Below, in pieces: positions 51,392 through 61,800 of a stretch of DNA of 64,000 nucleotides; positions within the stretch are counted from its first letter, which is position 1, and each line of letters starts with the position of its first letter. The notes beneath the pieces are model-generated. The model was not told the DNA's origin. It was given only the letters and a program-made list of their open reading frames with translations, and searched no databases. A program made the position numbers and the translations under genes. Source of the stretch: Oscillospiraceae bacterium (GTDB taxonomy: Bacteria > Bacillota > Clostridia > Oscillospirales > Ruminococcaceae); contig JAEEIA010000017.1 of assembly GCA_016281125.1 (NCBI GenBank), positions 1-64,000 of the forward strand, given 5' to 3'.

Positions 51392-52120
51392 ATGGCAAAA
51401 AAACACGAGCCGCCGGTTCCGCAGGACATGATGCCGAAGCATATTGCAATCATCATGGACGGCAACGGCCGGTGGGCAAAGAAGCGCGGAATGCCGCGCA
51501 CCTACGGGCATGTGCAGGGCGCGCTTGCGTTCCGCAAGCTGCTCAGATATGCAAATGATATCGGCATCAAGTATATTTCATTCTATGCGTTTTCAACCGA
51601 AAACTGGAAGCGCCCCGACGACGAAGTTCATGCGCTCATGGATCTGATGCGGAAGTATCTGAAGGAGGCCTATGACCACTTCGATCTGCGCACAAGATTC
51701 GTGCTGCTCGGTGACGAGGACGGCTTTGAGCCCGATCTCCGCAAGCAGTTCATCGACATCCAGAAGGATACCGATGGCTTTGAAAAGATGACTGCGGGCA
51801 TCGCGGCCAATTACGGCTCCCGTCATGAGCTCACCTGCGCGTTCCGCAAGCTGGCTGAACAGGTTCAGCGCGGAGAGCTTGCGCCGGAGGATATTACCGA
51901 AGATCTGATTTCTCAGAATCTGTACACCAAGGATATGCCCGACGTCGATCTGATGATCCGTCCGGGCGGCGAGCAGCGAATCTCCAATTTCCTGCTGTGG
52001 CAGTGTGCTTATGCAGAATTCTATTTCTGCGATACACTCTGGCCGGACTTTGATTCCAAGGAGCTTGATAAGGCAATCGTGGAGTTTGCGAGAAGAACCA
52101 GAAGATTCGGCGGACTTTGA
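51392..52120 (+). CDS. uppS: Undecaprenyl diphosphate synthase
   Basis: The 242-residue cis-prenyltransferase has IMDGNGRWAKKRGMPRTYGH with catalytic Asp23, FYAFSTENWKRP, and RPGGEQRISNFLLWQCAYAEFYF. It makes the C55 lipid carrier used by MraY and MurG. GTAAGGAGTCTGTTCC precedes the start. Confidence 0.96.
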   Translation: MAKKHEPPVPQDMMPKHIAIIMDGNGRWAKKRGMPRTYGHVQGALAFRKLLRYANDIGIKYISFYAFSTENWKRPDDEVHALMDLMRKYLKEAYDHFDLRTRFVLLGDEDGFEPDLRKQFIDIQKDTDGFEKMTAGIAANYGSRHELTCAFRKLAEQVQRGELAPEDITEDLISQNLYTKDMPDVDLMIRPGGEQRISNFLLWQCAYAEFYFCDTLWPDFDSKELDKAIVEFARRTRRFGGL

Positions 52121-52255
52121 TCCGGCATGGATTGACCCGCGGCCGCATACTGTAAAACGGTCGGCGGATCCTGTGATTCCGCAATGCGAAGCATACAGCC
52201 CTTGTACCGCATACTGAATCAGATTGGAGGCGCGGCGCTCTGCCGCATAGAATTT

Positions 52256-53089
52256 ATGGCAACAAGAATGATTACCGCTGCGATCGGTGTAGCGATCGCA
52301 CTGCTTGTGCTGTTTCTGCACAACACGCCCGTGCTGGCGATTGCTGTCTGTCTGATCTCCGGCATGATCGTCTACGAATATCTGCGCGTCAACAAACTGC
52401 TCCGCTATCACCTGACAACCGGCGCATGCATGTTCTACGCACTGCTGCTGCCGTATCTCCAGGTTGGCATGATTGCCAGATACCGCGGCATGCTGACGGT
52501 TGCAGCCGTCACCTGTGTGCTGTTCGACTATGTCCGCCACCAGAAGAAAATGGCGGAGCGAACCGTTTTCTGTGCGCTGACCGGCATGATGCTGCTCCCG
52601 CACGCAATGGCCACCGCCCTGACGCTGAACAATGCGCATGAGCAGCACGGCCTTGCGTATCTTGTTCTGGCACTCGCCGGAGCATGGATCGCGGACAGCG
52701 GCGCTTATTTCGTCGGCACATTTCTCGGCAGACAGAAGCTCTGCCCTGCAATCAGCCCCAAAAAGACCATCGCCGGATTCATCGGCGGCATTGCAGCAAA
52801 CATTGTGTTCTTTATCCTGTTCTGTGCCGTGTATCTCGGCATCATGACAAAGAAGGGCGTTGCGATGCAGGTGAACTGGATCACCGTCGTCATCCTCGCT
52901 ATGGTCTGCGCCGTGCTCGGTACGCTGGGTGATCTGGCCGCCTCGACGATGAAGCGTCAGATCGGCGTCAAGGATTTCGGCAATATCATGCCCGGCCACG
53001 GCGGTGTGCTGGATCGCTTTGACAGCGTTCTGCTTGTGCTGCCGTTCTTCTCGGCATTTGTGCAGGCAACCAATTTCTTTGAGTTGTAA
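52256..53089 (+). CDS. cdsA: Phosphatidate cytidylyltransferase
   Basis: The 277-residue membrane enzyme makes CDP-diacylglycerol from CTP and phosphatidate. The CdsA signature is at its end: LGDLAASTMKRQIGVKDFGNIMPGHGGVLDRFDS. About eight helices. The start is uncertain: the ATG at 52256 has a weak site, a GGAGG lies 27 bases upstream, and the frame is open to 52184. Confidence 0.93.
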   Translation: MATRMITAAIGVAIALLVLFLHNTPVLAIAVCLISGMIVYEYLRVNKLLRYHLTTGACMFYALLLPYLQVGMIARYRGMLTVAAVTCVLFDYVRHQKKMAERTVFCALTGMMLLPHAMATALTLNNAHEQHGLAYLVLALAGAWIADSGAYFVGTFLGRQKLCPAISPKKTIAGFIGGIAANIVFFILFCAVYLGIMTKKGVAMQVNWITVVILAMVCAVLGTLGDLAASTMKRQIGVKDFGNIMPGHGGVLDRFDSVLLVLPFFSAFVQATNFFEL

Positions 53090-53106
53090 AAAAAGGAGCT
53101 TCATCT

Positions 53107-54255
53107 ATGACAAACAGCGTTGCAATTCTCGGATCAACCGGCAGTATCGGCACACAGGCGATTGAAGTCGCGCAGAAGCACGGCATCAAGGTGACTGCCC
53201 TTGCCGCAAATACCAAAGTTGATGCGCTGGTGCAGCAGGCGCGCACGCTGCGCCCGGAGCTGTTATGCATCGCAGATGAATCCCGATATCCCGCATTAAA
53301 AGAAGCGGCAGCCGGTCTTGGCTGCCGCCTTTTGGCAGGAATGGACGGTTTATGTGAGATTGCACAGCACCAAAGCACCGGTACGCTTCTCAATTCCGTA
53401 GTCGGCATGGTCGGTCTGCTGCCGACGCTGACCGCCATCGAAGCAAACAAACCGATTGCGCTGGCCAACAAGGAAACGCTCGTCGCAGGCGGTGCGCTGG
53501 TCATGAAGGCCGCTGCCGACCGCGGTCTGCCGATCTATCCGATTGACAGCGAGCACTCTGCCATTTTCCAGTGTTTACAGGGAAATAAGCGTTCCCAGCT
53601 CAAAAAGATCATCCTGACGGCATCGGGCGGCCCGTTCTTCGGAAAGACCAGGGCGGATTTGCAGAACACGACCGTCGAGGAGGCGCTCAATCACCCGAAC
53701 TGGAGCATGGGCAGCAAGATCACGATTGACTCTGCCACGCTGATGAACAAGGGACTTGAATTCATTGAGGCACGCTGGCTCTTTGATCTGGCACCCGACC
53801 AGATCGAAATCGTCGTTCACCGGCAGAGCGTGCTGCATTCCGCCGTCGTGTATCAGGATGAATCCATGATCGGACAGATGGGCGTACCGGATATGAAAAT
53901 CCCGATTCAGTACGCGCTGCTCTATCCCGAGCGGCTCCCCTGCCCGACCAGACCGCTCTCGCTGACCGATTACGGCACGCTGACCTTTGCACAGCCGGAC
54001 TACGAAACCTTCGACTGTCTGACCGCCTGCATAGAAGCGAGTAAGACCGGCGGCAGTGCTCCGGCGATTGCGAACGGCGCAAACGAAGCCGCCGTCGCGG
54101 CATTCCTTGCGCGGAAAATTCCGTTCCTGCGCATTGGCGAGCTCGTGAAGGCTGCAATCGCGCAGATCCCGTCCGCACCGCTCACCTGCTATGCGGATGT
54201 TGTTGCTGCCGACCGTGCCGCAAGAGCATTCGTCGCAGAGCAGATTGCATCATGA
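53107..54255 (+). CDS. dxr: 1-deoxy-D-xylulose 5-phosphate reductoisomerase
   Basis: The 382-residue NADPH enzyme of the MEP pathway has GSTGSIGTQA (9-18), ANKETLVAGG, DSEHSAIFQCL, TASGGPF and HPNWSMGSKITIDSATLMNKGLE. AAAAAAGGAGCTTCATCT precedes the start. Its stop overlaps the CPBP gene start by four bases. Confidence 0.97.
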   Translation: MTNSVAILGSTGSIGTQAIEVAQKHGIKVTALAANTKVDALVQQARTLRPELLCIADESRYPALKEAAAGLGCRLLAGMDGLCEIAQHQSTGTLLNSVVGMVGLLPTLTAIEANKPIALANKETLVAGGALVMKAAADRGLPIYPIDSEHSAIFQCLQGNKRSQLKKIILTASGGPFFGKTRADLQNTTVEEALNHPNWSMGSKITIDSATLMNKGLEFIEARWLFDLAPDQIEIVVHRQSVLHSAVVYQDESMIGQMGVPDMKIPIQYALLYPERLPCPTRPLSLTDYGTLTFAQPDYETFDCLTACIEASKTGGSAPAIANGANEAAVAAFLARKIPFLRIGELVKAAIAQIPSAPLTCYADVVAADRAARAFVAEQIAS

Positions 54256-54926
54256 GCCTGAAGAAACTGGCCATGCCTTTGGCCGCAGCTGTCATCTTCC
54301 TGTTCTGCATGATTCTGACGGAGCAGACCTTTGCACCGCCGTATGCGGTCAAAAGCGCCGTCAAGCTCGTGCTGATTGTGCTGCTCATCTGTATCGGCAC
54401 CAAACTGGCAGGCGTCAGCATCAAGGACGGCATCCGCTTTCATAAGATGCAGCGACCGGCCCTGCTGATTGCTCTCAGCATCGCTGTCATTCCGGTTGTA
54501 CTGCTCGGCTTCTTCCTGCTGCGGAATCAGCTGGATCTCCCGGCCATCCGGGAAGGACTCATGGCCAAGGAACAGCTCACAAAGCAGAACTGCCTGTTTG
54601 TGTTTGCGTATATCGCGCTGTGCAATTCATTTCTGGAGGAGGCCTTTTTCCGCGGTTTCCTGACAGAACGCTTCCGGGAGGCAGGCCTGAAAAAATACGG
54701 CAGCTGGCTCAGCGCGCTGTGCTTCGCGCTCTATCACATCGGGATTGTGGACAGCTGGCTCAGCCCGCCGATGCTGATTCTCTGCATTGTGATGCTGTTT
54801 AACGCCGCACTGTTCCTGCAATGGATCTGCGACCGTTTCGGCAGTGTCAGGGCAAGCTGGCTCGTACACGGCTGCGCGAATCTCGCAATCAATTCCGTCG
54901 GCATCCTGCTGATTTATTTTCTCTGA
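54252..54926 (+). CDS. CPBP-family intramembrane glutamic protease
   Basis: The 224-residue polytopic protein carries the CPBP/Abi motif LEEAFFRGFL (E129, E130, R134) and a later ALYHIG histidine and VHGCANLAIN segment. Relatives process prenylated or small membrane proteins; in bacteria roles include bacteriocin self-immunity. The four-base overlap with dxr links it to isoprenoid genes. The substrate is unknown. Confidence 0.85.
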   Translation: MSLKKLAMPLAAAVIFLFCMILTEQTFAPPYAVKSAVKLVLIVLLICIGTKLAGVSIKDGIRFHKMQRPALLIALSIAVIPVVLLGFFLLRNQLDLPAIREGLMAKEQLTKQNCLFVFAYIALCNSFLEEAFFRGFLTERFREAGLKKYGSWLSALCFALYHIGIVDSWLSPPMLILCIVMLFNAALFLQWICDRFGSVRASWLVHGCANLAINSVGILLIYFL

Positions 54927-55038
54927 TCCGGCGCAGATTTTTACACGGTTTTCACATCCCGGTTCCGGATCTGCCATCATTTGCGGGTATCATAGAATCA
55001 TCCCGATCTGCAAATGAAACGAAAGGACTTTACTGAAC

Positions 55039-56088
55039 ATGAACATCATTACCATCATCGTCGCAATTCTCTGCTTCGGAATCATCATCATGATCCATGA
55101 GGCAGGACATTTCTTCGTCGCAAAAAAAAGCGGCATCCGCGTGCTGGAGTTTTCCGTCGGCATGGGCCCCGCCATCATCTCGCGCACAAAGGGTGAAACC
55201 AAGTATTCCCTGCGCGCACTGCCGATCGGCGGCTACTGCGCCATGGAGGGCGAGGACGACATCAGCGACGATCCCAGAGCGTTCCGCAAGGCGCCGGTCT
55301 GGAAGCGGATGCTTGTGACGGTTGCAGGCGCAACCATGAACCTGATCCTCGGACTGCTCCTCATTTTCGTGTTTATCTGCCTGGATGATGCAATCACCTC
55401 CACCACCGTCGCAGACTTTTTCACGAATGAGGCGGGCGAAACGGTTTCCGCCTCCGCGGAATGGCTCAAGCCGAATGACCGCATTCTCTCCATCAACGGC
55501 CTGCGGGTTTTCGCCTGGATGGATATCGGCTATGCGCTGCAAAATGACGACTGCGAAACCTTTACGGTTGTCGTCGAACGCGAAGGACAGAAGGTCACGC
55601 TGGAAAACGTGAAGTTCTATAACAGCGAAAACGGTCGGATGTTTGATTTCCGCGTATTCGGGCTGAAAAAGACACCCGGCAACGTCCTACGCTATTCCGG
55701 CAGACAGTTCGTTTCAATGGCCCGTCTGATCTGGATTTCCCTGCGCGACCTGATCCGCGGAAAATACGGTTTCCATGATATGTCCGGCGTCGTCGGCATC
55801 GTGGATTCGACGGTCACCGCCGTAGAATCCCAGGAGAGCTTCCATGATAAGCTGATGGAACTGATTGACCTGATGTCGTTCATTACAATCAATGTCGGCA
55901 TCTTCAACCTGATTCCGTTTCCGGCTCTGGACGGCGGCAGACTGGTGTTCCTGATCATTGAAGCAATCCGCCGCAAGCAGATTCCCGCACATATTGAGGG
56001 CATGATCCACTTTGTCGGACTGGCACTGCTGATGATCCTGATGATTGCCGTCACCTTCCAGGATATTACCAAGATTTTCCAGCGATGA
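55039..56088 (+). CDS. rseP: Site-2 intramembrane metalloprotease RseP
   Basis: The 349-residue membrane protease has zinc motif HEAGH at 20-24, a PDZ domain (about 120-185), and NLIPFPALDGGRLVF near the third helix. It cleaves transmembrane anti-sigma factors or signal-peptide remnants. The start has GAAAGGACTTTACTGAAC upstream. The gene after it overlaps by four bases. The dxr-rseP-ispG order is common in Firmicutes. Confidence 0.95.
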   Translation: MNIITIIVAILCFGIIIMIHEAGHFFVAKKSGIRVLEFSVGMGPAIISRTKGETKYSLRALPIGGYCAMEGEDDISDDPRAFRKAPVWKRMLVTVAGATMNLILGLLLIFVFICLDDAITSTTVADFFTNEAGETVSASAEWLKPNDRILSINGLRVFAWMDIGYALQNDDCETFTVVVEREGQKVTLENVKFYNSENGRMFDFRVFGLKKTPGNVLRYSGRQFVSMARLIWISLRDLIRGKYGFHDMSGVVGIVDSTVTAVESQESFHDKLMELIDLMSFITINVGIFNLIPFPALDGGRLVFLIIEAIRRKQIPAHIEGMIHFVGLALLMILMIAVTFQDITKIFQR

Positions 56089-56801
56089 AACGGCTGAAAT
56101 ATAAATGCCTGTTCAACGGAAGGAGCTGGCCGCTGATTGCAGCACTCATAGCAGCGATTGCCGGCTGGGGCTTTTCAGTCATACATGGCTGGCCGGGAGA
56201 AATCACCCGCCTCCTTCTGCTGGCTGCGCCGCTTATAGTACTGGCTGTCAGTTATTTCATCATACAGATTCCCACCCGCAAAGAACGCGAGCTGATCGCA
56301 AACGCAAATTATCCGCTCTGGATTCCGGCAGACCCGCGTGTCATACGCTGTGTCCGGGATGAGAAAGAGCACTTCAGCAACGACATGATCCGCGCACTCT
56401 ATGGTATCGGCGCCGTTGCAGCCGCCTGTCTGGTTCCCGTCAGAAGCAGCGTACCGAATTTCGGGGCAGCGATTGTCTTCGCAGTCCTCGGCGGATGCGT
56501 GCTTGCCGCGGATATCTGGCTGCGTAGCAGATGGAAGCCGATTGATCAGAGCGCCGTCATGACGATCATTCCGATTGACCGCATGTACGACATCAAGCAT
56601 ACCCGCGGGAAAGCCCTGAGAGGAACAGAATACCGTAAATATCTCCGTAAGTACGCGGTCTTTTATCTGCCGGACGGAAGATATGTTCTGCCCCTCGGCC
56701 AGAATGCCGGTTATGCAAAAGCGCTCTACATCGTACAGTATAACGGGATGCTGACATATATCCCGGCCTATGAAATCAAACCGGAGGATACCAAGCAATG
56801 A
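56085..56801 (+). CDS. Membrane protein of unknown function, first of a related pair
   Basis: The 238-residue protein has two membrane helices near the start (about 15-33, 41-60) and a second pair (about 102-145), with a conserved-looking cytoplasmic end YAVFYLPDGRYVLPLGQNAGYA...YNGMLTYI. I do not recognise a family. The end resembles that of the next gene (YAICYLPDGKYRIRCELN...SNGQTYCKL), so the two are likely ancient relatives. It overlaps rseP and the next gene by four bases each, implying coupled translation. Confidence 0.75.
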   Translation: MKRLKYKCLFNGRSWPLIAALIAAIAGWGFSVIHGWPGEITRLLLLAAPLIVLAVSYFIIQIPTRKERELIANANYPLWIPADPRVIRCVRDEKEHFSNDMIRALYGIGAVAAACLVPVRSSVPNFGAAIVFAVLGGCVLAADIWLRSRWKPIDQSAVMTIIPIDRMYDIKHTRGKALRGTEYRKYLRKYAVFYLPDGRYVLPLGQNAGYAKALYIVQYNGMLTYIPAYEIKPEDTKQ

Positions 56802-57301
56802 AAGCACTGCTGAACGCACCGTTTGTCCGCCGCATCACAAAGCATCTCACCAACGAGGATGAGGAGGCCATCGCGGCTGCCGTGATTCCTGCATCCGAAC
56901 CGGCCGAGCCCGAGCTGATTGCCGCCTTCCGCGGACAGCAGACGGCTGAGCGCACCGTCATGCTCCAGGCACTCCCGATTGCTGCAGCCGCACTGATTCC
57001 GGGCTTCATCACACATTCTGTCAATTACTGTCTGGCCGTCGGCATCACCATTCTCGTGCTGCTGGTTATGCTGTTTGTGGTGCATAAGCGCTGTCAGATC
57101 AGCGAGGATGCCGAAAAGATGATTCTCCCCGTTCACCATACGGAGGAGAGCGGTTCCCGCGATTATGCGATCTGCTATCTGCCGGACGGCAAATACCGGA
57201 TCCGCTGCGAGCTCAATCAGCCGAATCCCGCAGAGGCTGTGATTCTGCGCTCCAACGGTCAGACCTACTGCAAGCTCAGAGGAAAGGAAAAGCAATCATG
57301 A
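56798..57301 (+). CDS. Membrane protein of unknown function, second of a related pair
   Basis: The 167-residue protein has two helices (about 50-95) after an acidic N-terminal region rich in Ala, Pro and Glu, and the YLPDGKYRIRCELNQ end shared with the preceding protein. It overlaps ispG by four bases. No family recognised; the tight operon place between rseP and ispG suggests a conserved role in the envelope or in isoprenoid supply. Confidence 0.75.
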   Translation: MKALLNAPFVRRITKHLTNEDEEAIAAAVIPASEPAEPELIAAFRGQQTAERTVMLQALPIAAAALIPGFITHSVNYCLAVGITILVLLVMLFVVHKRCQISEDAEKMILPVHHTEESGSRDYAICYLPDGKYRIRCELNQPNPAEAVILRSNGQTYCKLRGKEKQS

Positions 57302-58335
57302 GAAAACTGCATCCGGTCAAAGTCGGCAGTTGTCTGCTGGACGGCAGTCATATTTACATCCAGTCCATGCTGAACACCCGTTCAGACGACATTGAAGGCT
57401 CTGTTGCGCAGGCGAAAAAGCTGGAAGCAGCAGGCTGTGAAATCATCCGCGCCGCGATTCCGAACACGAAAGCCGTTGCGCTGATCCCCGCGATCAAGGA
57501 GGCGGTTTCGATTCCGCTGGTCGCAGACATTCATTTTGATTATAAGCTGGCGCTCGCTGCTGCGGACGCGGGCATTGATAAAATCCGGATCAACCCGGGC
57601 AATATCGGTTCCATGGACCGCGTCAAGGCAGTCGCGGACAAGTGCCGGGAAAAGCACATACCGATCCGCATCGGCGTGAACTCCGGCTCGCTGGAAAAGG
57701 ATCTGCTGGCAAAATACGGCGGCCCGACGCCGCAGGCCATGGTCGAAAGCGCACTGCATCATGCAGAGCTGCTGGAGCAGTTTGATTTCAATGACATTGT
57801 CATCTCGATCAAATCCTCCGATGTGCAGAATATGATTGCCTGCTACCGTCTGGCCGCAGAACAGTGCAGTTATCCGCTGCACCTCGGCGTCACCGAGGCG
57901 GGCACCGCGCGCATGGGACTGATCAAGTCGGCGGCAGGCATCGGCTCGCTGCTCTGCGACGGCATCGGCGAAACAATCCGTGTATCCCTTACGGCAGATC
58001 CCGTCGAGGAGATCTACGCAGCACAAGATATTCTGAAAGCAATCGGCAAGCGCGGCGGCGTGCAGCTGGTTTCCTGCCCGACCTGCGGCAGAACGCGCAT
58101 TGACCTGATTTCCGCGGCAAAGGCTGTCGAAGAAGCGCTGCGCGGCTGCGAAAAGAATATCAAGGTTGCGGTCATGGGCTGTGTCGTCAACGGCCCCGGT
58201 GAGGCAAGAGAAGCCGACATCGGCATTGCGGGCGGCGACGGCTGTGCCGTGCTGTTCAAGGGCGAGCAGATTCTCGGCAAAGTGCCCGAATCCGAAATCG
58301 TCCCGGCGCTGCTCGCAGAGATTGAAAAGCTGTAA
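57298..58335 (+). CDS. ispG: 4-hydroxy-3-methylbut-2-enyl diphosphate synthase
   Basis: The 345-residue iron-sulfur enzyme makes HMBPP in the MEP pathway. SMLNTRSDDI, VADIHFDYKLAL, KIRINPGNIG, VSCPTCGRTRIDL and MGCVVNGPGEAREAD are present; the cysteines bind the 4Fe-4S cluster. The start overlaps the preceding stop. Ordinary in length for the flavodoxin-dependent type. Confidence 0.96.
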   Translation: MRKLHPVKVGSCLLDGSHIYIQSMLNTRSDDIEGSVAQAKKLEAAGCEIIRAAIPNTKAVALIPAIKEAVSIPLVADIHFDYKLALAAADAGIDKIRINPGNIGSMDRVKAVADKCREKHIPIRIGVNSGSLEKDLLAKYGGPTPQAMVESALHHAELLEQFDFNDIVISIKSSDVQNMIACYRLAAEQCSYPLHLGVTEAGTARMGLIKSAAGIGSLLCDGIGETIRVSLTADPVEEIYAAQDILKAIGKRGGVQLVSCPTCGRTRIDLISAAKAVEEALRGCEKNIKVAVMGCVVNGPGEAREADIGIAGGDGCAVLFKGEQILGKVPESEIVPALLAEIEKL

Positions 58336-58391
58336 ACAGCAAAATACAGAAAGACAACAAAACGATACCATGAAATAAACGGAGGCTCCGC

Positions 58392-58862
58392 ATGAGAAGA
58401 AACGACCGTGCCGTCACCGATCCGGCGGAAATTGAAGCGTTCCTTGCAAAGGAGCAGATCCTCCGCATCGCCTTTTATGATGCCGGCGAGCTCTATATTG
58501 TGCCGGTCAATTACGGTTACTGCAAAAAAAACGGGACATACCACTTTTATTTTCACGGTGCAGCGGCCGGACGGAAATATACACTGGCACAGAAAACGCC
58601 GAAGGTCGGCTTTGAGCTGGACGGGCAGTATGCGCTGATTTCTGCGGAGAACGGCTGCGGGCATTCCGCACGCTTCCGGAGCATCATCGGCACCGGAACG
58701 CTGCATCTTGTTGCAGATCCGGCCGAGCAGCTTGCCGGTCTGCGCTGCATCATGAAGCAGGCCACCGGCAAAGCGGACTGGGCATTTGATCCCGCCGTGA
58801 CCGCGAAAACAGCCGTGTTCCGTCTGGATGCGGAACAGCTCACCTGCAAGGCGAAAGCATAA
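58392..58862 (+). CDS. Pyridoxamine 5'-phosphate oxidase-like flavin protein
   Basis: The 156-residue protein has the split-barrel pattern of NimA/PNPOx-like proteins: IEAFLAKEQILRIAFYDAGELYIVPVNYGYCKKNGTYHFYFHGAAAGRK and FELDG. These bind FMN or heme; some reduce nitroimidazoles. The substrate is unknown. AAACGGAGGCTCCGC precedes the start. Between ispG and polC it is likely part of the same transcript. Confidence 0.85.
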   Translation: MRRNDRAVTDPAEIEAFLAKEQILRIAFYDAGELYIVPVNYGYCKKNGTYHFYFHGAAAGRKYTLAQKTPKVGFELDGQYALISAENGCGHSARFRSIIGTGTLHLVADPAEQLAGLRCIMKQATGKADWAFDPAVTAKTAVFRLDAEQLTCKAKA

Positions 58863-58897
58863 CCCCCGAACCGACCGACGAAGGGAATGGTATCTAT

Positions 58898-61800
58898 ATG
58901 CAGACACTGCGCGAATTTTTGCGTGAATACGCAGTTAAGCTCCCTGAGAACGTGCTGGAAGGCAAAATCCGGCGCGTTCTTTCCAACCGTGAGCGAAGCA
59001 AGCTGTATTTTGAAACAGAGTACCCGGCACCGCTGCCGTTTGCGCAGCTCTCCGAAACGGAGAACGAGCTCGCAAACCGGCTGGAGCTCGGGAGCTGCCG
59101 CATCCTCTGCCGGTATCCTGCGGAGAGCTTTTCCGCAGAGGTGCTGCCGGAGCTCTTTCTGACGCTGCGGCGCGAAATCCCGATGATCAACGGCTTTCTG
59201 GAGGACGCAGGGCTCACACTGAAGGACGGCGTCCTCTCGATTACGCTGATGCACGGCGGTGCGGAGATTCTGGAGCAGACGCATTTCCGGGAGGAGCTGG
59301 CGCGTGCGGTCCACACGATCTTCTCTGTGCCGCTGACCGTGCAGTTCACCGGGGATCATCTGCATGTGACTGCGGAGGAGCAGTCGCAGATGCAGTCAGA
59401 GGTGCTGGCTGCCCTGCCGCCGGAGCAGCGGCGGATTCCGCAGGAACCGCAGCCCGCGGAAGCGCCGGTCTTTTCTGCGCTGACGCAGCTGACGCCGGAT
59501 GCGGAGCCCGTCACGCCCGACCGCCCCGACAAGGAATCCCTGAACGTGCTCTACGGCAGAGTGATCAAGGAAAAGCCGGTCACAATCGGCAGCGTCGTGC
59601 AGCAGATCGGCATGGGCATGGGCGGAAAAGCCGCCAAATTCGCGGTCACCTGCGAGGTCTTTGCAAAGCCGGAATCCCGTGTGCTCAAAAACGGCAAAAC
59701 GCTGCTCACCTTCCCGGTCACGGATTACACCGGCAGCCTGCTCGTCAAAATGTTCCTGGACGAGGAAAAGCTCAGGGATTTCCCGTCTGGCGACCTCAAA
59801 AAGGGCACTGCGCTGATGATTTTCGGCACGGTCGAATACAGCGACTACGACCGCGATATCACGATGAAGCCCAACTCTATCAACAGCTACAAGGCGGAAA
59901 AGCGCACCGACGACGCGCCGGTCAAGCGCGTGGAGCTGCATCTGCATACGAATATGTCCGCGATGGACGCTGTCACCTCTGCGGAGGCACTTGTCTGCCG
60001 CGCACATGACTGGGGACACCGTGCGATTGCAATCACCGACCACGGCGTTGTACAGGCGTTCCCGGAGGCGATGAATACCGCCGCAAAATGGAAGGATTTC
60101 CGCGTCATTTACGGCTGCGAGGCCTATGTTGTCAATGACCTTGAACGGATTGCTGTCATTGATCAGGACGATCCGCGCACCCCGCAGGATGAGGTCATCG
60201 TCTTCGACGTGGAAACGACCGGCCTTTCCCCGCAGCATGACCGTCTGACAGAAATCGGCGCGGTCAAGATCCGCGGCATGCGCATCATCGACAGCTTTGA
60301 TACCTTTGTGAATCCGGAGCGCGAGATTCCGCAGTTTATTCAGGAGCTGACGCATATCACACAGGATATGGTCGCGGATGCGCCGAAGGAGCGCGAGGCC
60401 GTGGAGCAGTTCTTCGCGTTCTGCGGAGAAAACCCCGTGCTGATTGCGCACAATGCTTCGTTTGATACGTCATTCCTGCGCGCTGTTTTTGCGCGGCATC
60501 AGAATGCAAAGCCGTTCGTGACCGTGGATACGGTCGTGATGGCGCGCGCCGTGCTGCCGGAGCTCGGACGGCACAAGCTGGATACCATTGCAAAGCACTT
60601 AAAGCTCGGCAAGTTTGAGCATCACCGCGCCGCAGACGACGCCTATATGCTTGCAAAAATCTATCTGGCACTGATGGACCGCATCATTCCGGAGCACGGG
60701 CTGGAAACGCTCGGGCAGCTGAACACCGTGCTGCCGGAAATCGACCCGAAAAAGCTGAAATCCTATCACCAGATCATTCTTGCGAAAAACCAGACCGGCA
60801 TCAAGAACCTCTACCGGCTGGTGTCCTATTCGCAGCTCGATTATTTCTATAAAAAGCCGCTGATTCCGAAATCGCTGCTGATCAAGCACCATGAGGGACT
60901 GCTCTACGGCAGCGCATGTGAAGCCGGTGAGCTGTTCACGGCGATTGTGGAGGGCAGACCGGCCGCGGAACTGGAACAGCTGGCTTCGTTCTACGATTAC
61001 CTTGAAATCCAGCCGATTGCGAACAACCAGTTCATGATCCGCAGCGACAAATACCCCGCGCAGAACGAGGAGGACCTGCGGAATTATAACCGCAAGGTGC
61101 TGGAGATCGGCGACCGCCTCGGCATTCCGGTCGTGGCGACCTGCGACGTTCACTTCATGGACGAAAAGGACGGCATTTACCGGCAGATCCTGCAAAGCGG
61201 CAACGGCTTTGAGGACACCGGCAATCAGGCGCCGCTGTATCTGCGCACCACGGACGAGATGCTGGAGGAATTCGATTATCTCGGCGCAGACCGCGCCTAT
61301 GAGGTTGTTGTCACGAACACCAACATGATTGCGGACAAAATCGACCGCTGCCATGCAATCCCGAAAGGCACCTTTACCCCTTCGATTCCGGGCGCGGAGG
61401 AGGATCTCATCCGCATCACGACGGACAAGGCCAAAAGCATTTACGGTGACCCGCTGCCGGAGCTTGTGAAAAAGCGTCTGGACCGCGAGCTGGATTCGAT
61501 CTGCCGGCACGGCTTCTCGGTGCTGTACATGATCGCGCAGAAGCTGGTTGCAAACTCCGAAAAGCACGGGTATCTCGTCGGATCCAGAGGCTCGGTCGGA
61601 TCGTCCTTTGTCGCGTCCATGGCGGGCATCTCCGAGGTCAATCCGCTCGTGCCGCATTATGTCTGCCCGAAGTGCCTGTACTCCGAATTTATCACGGACG
61701 GTTCGGTCGGCTCCGGCTTTGACCTGCCGCCGAAGGACTGCCCTAAATGCGGCACCGATATGAAGCGGGACGGCCACGATATCCCGTTTGAAACCTTCCT

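Noticed and set aside
54252-54926. CPBP protein as bacteriocin immunity for the secreted array
   Set aside because: It sits 33 kb away within a housekeeping operon, coupled to dxr.
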